NCBI GenBank assembly: GCA_021158595.1
Contig: JAGGUF010000079.1
Location: 1-34,801 of the forward strand
Direction: 5' to 3'
Length of the DNA: 34,801 nt
Source of the DNA: a bacterium
GTDB lineage: Bacteria; Patescibacteriota; Minisyncoccia; Minisyncoccales; GCA-002788555
This document shows, piece by piece, positions 30,876 to 34,801 of the stretch. Made by a program: the position numbers and the translations under genes. The stretch's first letter is position 1, and each line of letters begins with the position of its first letter. A model generated the notes under the pieces. The model searched no databases, had not been told where the DNA came from, and saw nothing but the letters and a program-made list of their open reading frames with translations.

Positions 30876-30880
30876 ATATA

Positions 30881-32899
30881 TTAATGGGAAATCATTTCCA
30901 AAAATTCTTTTTCTCCAATTATTTTTACTCCCAATTTTTTTGCTCGCTGAAACTTTGAACCTGGATTTTTTCCTGCTACTACAAAATCAGTTTTTCTGCT
31001 CACAGAATTGGTTGCTTTCCCTCCTAATTCTTTGACCCTTTCTTTTGCTTTATCTCTGGACATTGACTCTAACTCTCCAGTAAAGACAAATATTTTTCCT
31101 TTCAATTTCTCGCTTATTGCCTCCTTTTTCTCTTTTTTTATAACAACTCCTGCTTTTTCTAATTTTTTTAATAATTCTATGTTTGATTTGTGAGAAAACC
31201 AATTTTTAATTTCTTTAGCCGCCTTTGGGCCAACTCCTTCAATTTCTTCTATTTCTTGCTGAGAGACTTCCTGAAAGAGATTTATGAGATCTGAAATGTT
31301 TTTAATCTTCTGGCCAAAATGATTTTTGATAAGTTCGGCTGTTTCCTCTCCCACATATTTGATTCCCAAAGCAGTAATCAACCTTCCAAGAGTTATATTT
31401 TTTGCTTTTTCAATAGCCTCGACCAGATTTGAGGCTGACTTCTCAGCAAATCTCTCCAAAGGCTGAAGATCTCCTTCTTTTAAAAAGAAAATGTCAGGTG
31501 CCTGAGAAATCAATCCGGCATCCATTAACTGATCAACAATTTTAGGACCGAGCCCCTGAATATCAAATCCCTTCTTTGAAACAAAATAATAAAGTCTATT
31601 TCTCTGGCGAGCACCACAGTTCTTGTTTGAACAATAATGAGCAACCTCTCCTTCTGGTCTTATTATCTTGTGATGGCAAATCGGACATTTATCAGGCATT
31701 TTGAAAACCTTTGCATTCTTGGGGCGAAGTTCTTTAATCACTTTTACTATATGAGGAATAACATCTCCTGCCTTCTCTACAATTACGGTATCTCCGATTC
31801 TGGCATCTAATCTTTCTATTTCATCAGCATTGTGTAGGGTAGCCCTTGTCACAACTGTTCCAGCGAGATTGACAGGTTTAAGCACGGCTACGGGCGTAAC
31901 CTTTCCTGTTCTCCCTATCTGAACCAAAATATCTTTTAAGATTGTGGTTGCCTGTTTTCCTGGCCATTTGAAGGCGATCGCCCAGCGGGGTGCCTTACCA
32001 GTATAACCTAACTTATTCTGGTATTCCCTTCTATTAAGTTTTACCACTACTCCATCAATCCAATAATCCTCTTTTTCTCTTTTTTCTCTCCATTCTTTCC
32101 AATACTCAATCACCTCTTTAATATCTCGGCAATATCTAAAATTCTTATTCACCTTAAAACCAAGTGCTTTTAGTTTGTTCAATTCCTCAAATTGGGTTTT
32201 GGGAATTTCTTTTTCAGGCCAAGAAAGGTCATAAATAAAACAGTCAAGATGGCGTTCTACTGCCACCTTGGGATCAAGTTGTCGAATACCTCCAGCGGCT
32301 GCATTTCGGGGATTGGCAAAAGGAGGTTCTCCTTTTTTCTCTCTTTGTTCATTTAGTTTTCTAAAGACGCTTTTTTTCATATAAACCTCTCCCTCAACCA
32401 CCACATCAAGGTCTTTTCTCAAACGCAAAGGAATACTCTCTATGGTTTTTAGGTTTTGGGTAACATCCTCTCCAACCTTTCCATCTCCTCTAGTAGCCCC
32501 GGTGGTAAATATTCCTTTCTTATAGGTCAAAATAATGTGCATCCCATCGATTTTCAGTTCAGCGGTATAATCAACATTATTGGTATTTAGTTCTCTCTTT
32601 ATCCTCTCATCAAATTCTTTAATCTCTTGCTCATTAAAAGCATCATTAAATGACCACTGAGGAACAATGTGGCGAACCTTCTTAAATTCCTTAAGAGGCT
32701 TTCCCGCAATTCTTTGGGTAGGAGAATCAGGGGTGATAAACTCCGGATACTTCTGTTCTAACTCAAAAAGTTCATGTTTTAGAGAATCCAAAGCCGAATC
32801 AGGCATTATTGACTTATCCAAAACATGATAGGCATATCTTGCCTCCCGAATCACCTTTTTTAGTTTTTCAATTCTTTCTTTTGCCTGTTTTTTATTCAT
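30881..32899 (-). CDS. ligA: NAD-dependent DNA ligase
   Basis: LigA seals nicks at Okazaki junctions using NAD. The 672-residue protein has the Ia domain (YAYHVLDKSIMPDSALDSL), an adenylation motif ELKIDGMHI with the active-site Lys (usual KxDGxA ends in A; here H), TRGDGKVGEDVT, an OB-fold, a Cys4 zinc finger (CPIC...CSNKNC), helix-hairpin-helix repeats, and a C-terminal BRCT domain (about 590-672). I chose the ATG at 32899 over a GTG five codons upstream; neither has a strong Shine-Dalgarno sequence. Confidence 0.96.
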   Translation of the reverse strand: MNKKQAKERIEKLKKVIREARYAYHVLDKSIMPDSALDSLKHELFELEQKYPEFITPDSPTQRIAGKPLKEFKKVRHIVPQWSFNDAFNEQEIKEFDERIKRELNTNNVDYTAELKIDGMHIILTYKKGIFTTGATRGDGKVGEDVTQNLKTIESIPLRLRKDLDVVVEGEVYMKKSVFRKLNEQREKKGEPPFANPRNAAAGGIRQLDPKVAVERHLDCFIYDLSWPEKEIPKTQFEELNKLKALGFKVNKNFRYCRDIKEVIEYWKEWREKREKEDYWIDGVVVKLNRREYQNKLGYTGKAPRWAIAFKWPGKQATTILKDILVQIGRTGKVTPVAVLKPVNLAGTVVTRATLHNADEIERLDARIGDTVIVEKAGDVIPHIVKVIKELRPKNAKVFKMPDKCPICHHKIIRPEGEVAHYCSNKNCGARQRNRLYYFVSKKGFDIQGLGPKIVDQLMDAGLISQAPDIFFLKEGDLQPLERFAEKSASNLVEAIEKAKNITLGRLITALGIKYVGEETAELIKNHFGQKIKNISDLINLFQEVSQQEIEEIEGVGPKAAKEIKNWFSHKSNIELLKKLEKAGVVIKKEKKEAISEKLKGKIFVFTGELESMSRDKAKERVKELGGKATNSVSRKTDFVVAGKNPGSKFQRAKKLGVKIIGEKEFLEMISH

Positions 32900-32931
32900 A
32901 GTTTCACGGTTCACGCTTCACGCGAAGTGAG

Positions 32932-33402
32932 TTAATACTCTCGGGATTTTATTCGAACCACATTGGGAGTGGCACCAGTATACTCCCCTTTTGAATCGAT
33001 ACAATAATTACCAGCATCACAAGTCTCTCCCCCTGCCCAATCCGGTCTTGTCCCTCCACTTGGAGTAATAACTACAGTATAAAATGCTCCATTGCTTAAG
33101 GGATTACGATCAGCATCAACATTTCCGCATGAATCACAATTACTACTGTCTTTATCTATAGTACACTGACTTGTAGGATTACTTTTTCTTGCACAATACA
33201 TTCCTCTTTCTACTCCTGCATCGGCCGCATAGTATGCAATCTCTGAATACTCATTAACCTCAGCAAATTTTAGTTCCTGGGCAGTAAAACGGGTTATTAC
33301 CATACTAATTGCCCAAAATGCAGCGATAATAAAGAGAACCAAAATAAGGGAAACACCTTTATTACCTTTGCTTTTTAACTTCAAAGATCGAAGGTATTGC
33401 AT
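32932..33402 (-). CDS. PilX-like type IV pilus assembly/minor pilin protein
   Basis: The 156-residue product has a short basic N-terminus, a prepilin-like KG-VSLILVLFIIAAFW hydrophobic helix (about 16-38), and AYYAADAGVERG (57-67), which matches the PilX N-terminal pattern. The remainder is Cys-rich (Cys70, 80, 89, 92 and a later CDAGNYC pair), suggesting disulfides outside the cell. It follows the pilin-like gene by 12 bases and is probably part of a type IV pilus or pseudopilus operon continuing beyond the window. Confidence 0.75.
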   Translation of the reverse strand: MQYLRSLKLKSKGNKGVSLILVLFIIAAFWAISMVITRFTAQELKFAEVNEYSEIAYYAADAGVERGMYCARKSNPTSQCTIDKDSSNCDSCGNVDADRNPLSNGAFYTVVITPSGGTRPDWAGGETCDAGNYCIDSKGEYTGATPNVVRIKSREY

Positions 33403-33414
33403 AATTTACATAAT

Positions 33415-34629
33415 TTATTCGATATATTCAATATGAAGAATGGGAGCATCATCAGTATTATCCCCATCACAATTATTCCAATCGCAATCAGCAGAGCAGA
33501 TTTTTCTTTCTGTATCACTATCGGAATTACTTTCTTCCCAAAAAATAACTATAGCATTTCCCGGTACCCAACCTGGTTGATTAATAATCTCTTTAATTAT
33601 ATCTTTAATATTAGGACTAGAATATTTCTTTCCCTCTTCCCACCCTTCTGAGAAATCCCATTCTACCGAGGCACTTGTTCTTGGACGACTAGCGAAAGTA
33701 TCAGCATCATCTCCACTAAAGTCATCAGCATTATCACTATTTTCTCCTATAAGAAAGGTTCTCATATTACCACTCTTTGTTAAATAAGCCTCAAAAGTGA
33801 TAATAGCATTTAAAATAGTTGCTCCTTTAGGAATAGTAATATCCCCTTCTCCGTCACCATCCTCATCAAAAAACCTCATGCCAATATCGAAAAGGTTGGT
33901 TTCATATCTTCCAACTTTTAGAAAGTCTTCCTGTGTATTGATTGAGCTACTTCGAGTAACATAGCAATCATTTTCTTTTGTTCCTTCATTATCTCTCACT
34001 CTCACATTCACTACCTTCACCTTCCCCACATATTCATTTACTAAGTCTTTTTGATCAATTGTCTTCTGAAGGGTTATTCCTGATATTCCTGTTTTTTCAT
34101 TTTTGGCTTTGGCTTTGATAACAATTGTTGTTCTCGGCTGTCTGTCATTGTTTCCCGCAATACTATCGTCAATATAAAAGGAAAGATCCTCCACTATCAC
34201 ATTAGAAGAGGTAATAGCAGGACAATCTCCTTCTTCTCCATCTGTTTTTGAAAAATCACAATTAGGTTCATCCTTGGTTTTTACCTCCAATTGGTTTTCA
34301 TTCATATCAAAGTGGTATTTCAGACAATCCTCTACATTAGAAGAGCAATCTGAACCAGGATTCTTTGAAGAAAGATTTATAACTAAGGTGGTATATTTTC
34401 CTGTTTCTTCGTTTTTATCCATCAAAGCCCTAATCCTACCCTCCTCTATATCTCTTGACATTACTTCCATCGCATATCTTATATTATCATTTACCATTTG
34501 TGTTTCAACCGCTGCTCGATGCTTGGTAACAATGGTTGAGTAAAGAGAAAGAACTACTATTGTCAAAATAGCAAAGATAGAAACAGAAGTAACAAGTTCA
34601 ATTAAAGTGAAACTTTTACATTTTAGCAT
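33415..34629 (-). CDS. type IV pilin-like protein with C-terminal beta-rich (DNRLRE-like) domain
   Basis: The 404-residue protein starts with a class III signal: KS-FTLIELVTSVSIFAILTIV, cleaved before Phe7, with the conserved Glu at mature position 5. A pilin-like alpha/beta region follows to about residue 200. The C-terminal part (about 205-404) contains IPKGATILNAIITFEAYL, a Trp/Ser/Pro-rich SPNIKDIIKEIINQPGW, GNAIVIFWE, and a terminal PILHIEYIE. This pattern resembles DNRLRE/CBM-like beta-sandwich domains. It likely displays an adhesive or binding domain on a pilus. The start codon lies within an AT-rich repeat. Confidence 0.75.
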   Translation of the reverse strand: MLKCKSFTLIELVTSVSIFAILTIVVLSLYSTIVTKHRAAVETQMVNDNIRYAMEVMSRDIEEGRIRALMDKNEETGKYTTLVINLSSKNPGSDCSSNVEDCLKYHFDMNENQLEVKTKDEPNCDFSKTDGEEGDCPAITSSNVIVEDLSFYIDDSIAGNNDRQPRTTIVIKAKAKNEKTGISGITLQKTIDQKDLVNEYVGKVKVVNVRVRDNEGTKENDCYVTRSSSINTQEDFLKVGRYETNLFDIGMRFFDEDGDGEGDITIPKGATILNAIITFEAYLTKSGNMRTFLIGENSDNADDFSGDDADTFASRPRTSASVEWDFSEGWEEGKKYSSPNIKDIIKEIINQPGWVPGNAIVIFWEESNSDSDTERKICSADCDWNNCDGDNTDDAPILHIEYIE

Positions 34630-34655
34630 ATTAGCATTTTAACATTTTAGCATTA
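34620..34655. repeat. AT-rich word repeat over the pilin-like gene start
   Basis: Read on the minus strand the words ATGCTAA and AAATGTTAA alternate four times, so several ATG triplets precede the used start and the first codons (M-L-K-C) are made of the repeat itself. It resembles the mraZ leader repeat. Confidence 0.5.
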
Positions 34656-34801
34656 TTTTATTGATTGGAGAGAACGCCAGAGCATAGCACCAATTTCTTC
34701 AGTTAACTTTATTGCCTTTTTGTAATCTTTTTGAGTAATATAAGTTTCTTTTAAAGAAAAATATAAAAGATACTTTGATTCTTTTAAAGAACCGTAAGAA
34801 A
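34653..34801 (-). CDS. four-helix-bundle protein (S23/IVS family), 3' part only
   Basis: A reading frame enters from beyond the window edge (its first complete codon ends at 34799) and encodes 48 C-terminal residues before a TAA. The segment has SLKESKYLLYFS, DYKKAIKLTEEIGAMLWR and a short tail, matching the C-terminal helices of the small four-helix-bundle proteins first found in 23S rRNA intervening sequences. Their cellular role is unclear. The start lies outside the window. It precedes the pilin-like gene on the same strand. Confidence 0.8.
   Translation of the reverse strand, partial: SYGSLKESKYLLYFSLKETYITQKDYKKAIKLTEEIGAMLWRSLQSIK

Noticed and set aside
32901..32938. Possible regulatory repeat GTTTCACGGTTCACGCTTCACG
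   Set aside because: It is a short simple reiteration of TTCACG between ligA and the PilX-like gene; with one copy and no matching partner elsewhere in the window I cannot support a function.

Overview
The window is a gene-dense, AT-rich bacterial segment with short intergenic gaps, many start/stop overlaps and compact versions of housekeeping proteins. ThrRS lacks its TGS domain, ProRS lacks the large editing insertion, PGK is only 344 residues, and L32 carries a long charged tail. This fits a reduced-genome lineage, most probably Candidate Phyla Radiation/Patescibacteria (Parcubacteria-like). That placement is inferred from gene content and architecture only. TGA behaves as a stop codon, so the standard code applies.

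Layout. Minus strand, 12.7 kb down to 0.4 kb, is an envelope and cell-shape block. It runs proS, mreB, a small membrane protein and a membrane-anchored Clp-family ATPase, then a terminator. A promoter with MraZ-box-like repeats follows, then mraZ, ftsL-like and ftsI/PBP2, then tRNA-Lys, an LCP-family ligase, a CtpA-type protease, rhomboid, tRNA-Glu, tRNA-Ser and a dolichol/phytol-kinase-like protein. From 12.9 to 13.9 kb lies a small accessory patch with somewhat higher GC. It has divergent promoters driving a GNAT acetyltransferase (minus) and a short unit encoding a 53-residue single-span membrane peptide (plus). From 13.9 to 18.9 kb (minus) are rnhB, rpmF, nusB, rnc, rpsP and ppsA. From 18.95 to 26.5 kb (plus) are dnaE, then thrS, a Cys-rich MetV-like protein, miaB and miaA. 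From 26.5 to 34.8 kb (minus) are a PilX-like protein and a pilin-like protein with a beta-rich C-terminal domain, ligA, a PfkB-family kinase, pgk, dacA and a divergent mraY. The window edge cuts a four-helix-bundle (S23/IVS) protein.

Functionally, mraY, ftsI, dacA, LCP, mreB, ftsL and mraZ cover peptidoglycan synthesis, elongation and division. miaA and miaB act in sequence on A37 of tRNAs. pgk, ppsA and the sugar kinase belong to central carbon metabolism.

The most distinctive non-genic signal is a family of palindromic C/T-then-A/G-rich elements at seven intergenic loci, with conserved ends close to AATTGCCAACCACTTTGGTA. The most distinctive protein is the membrane-anchored Clp ATPase. Its first AAA+ module has lost Walker A Thr, the Walker B Asp-Glu and the arginine fingers, and it has neither an M-domain nor an obvious ClpP-docking loop.
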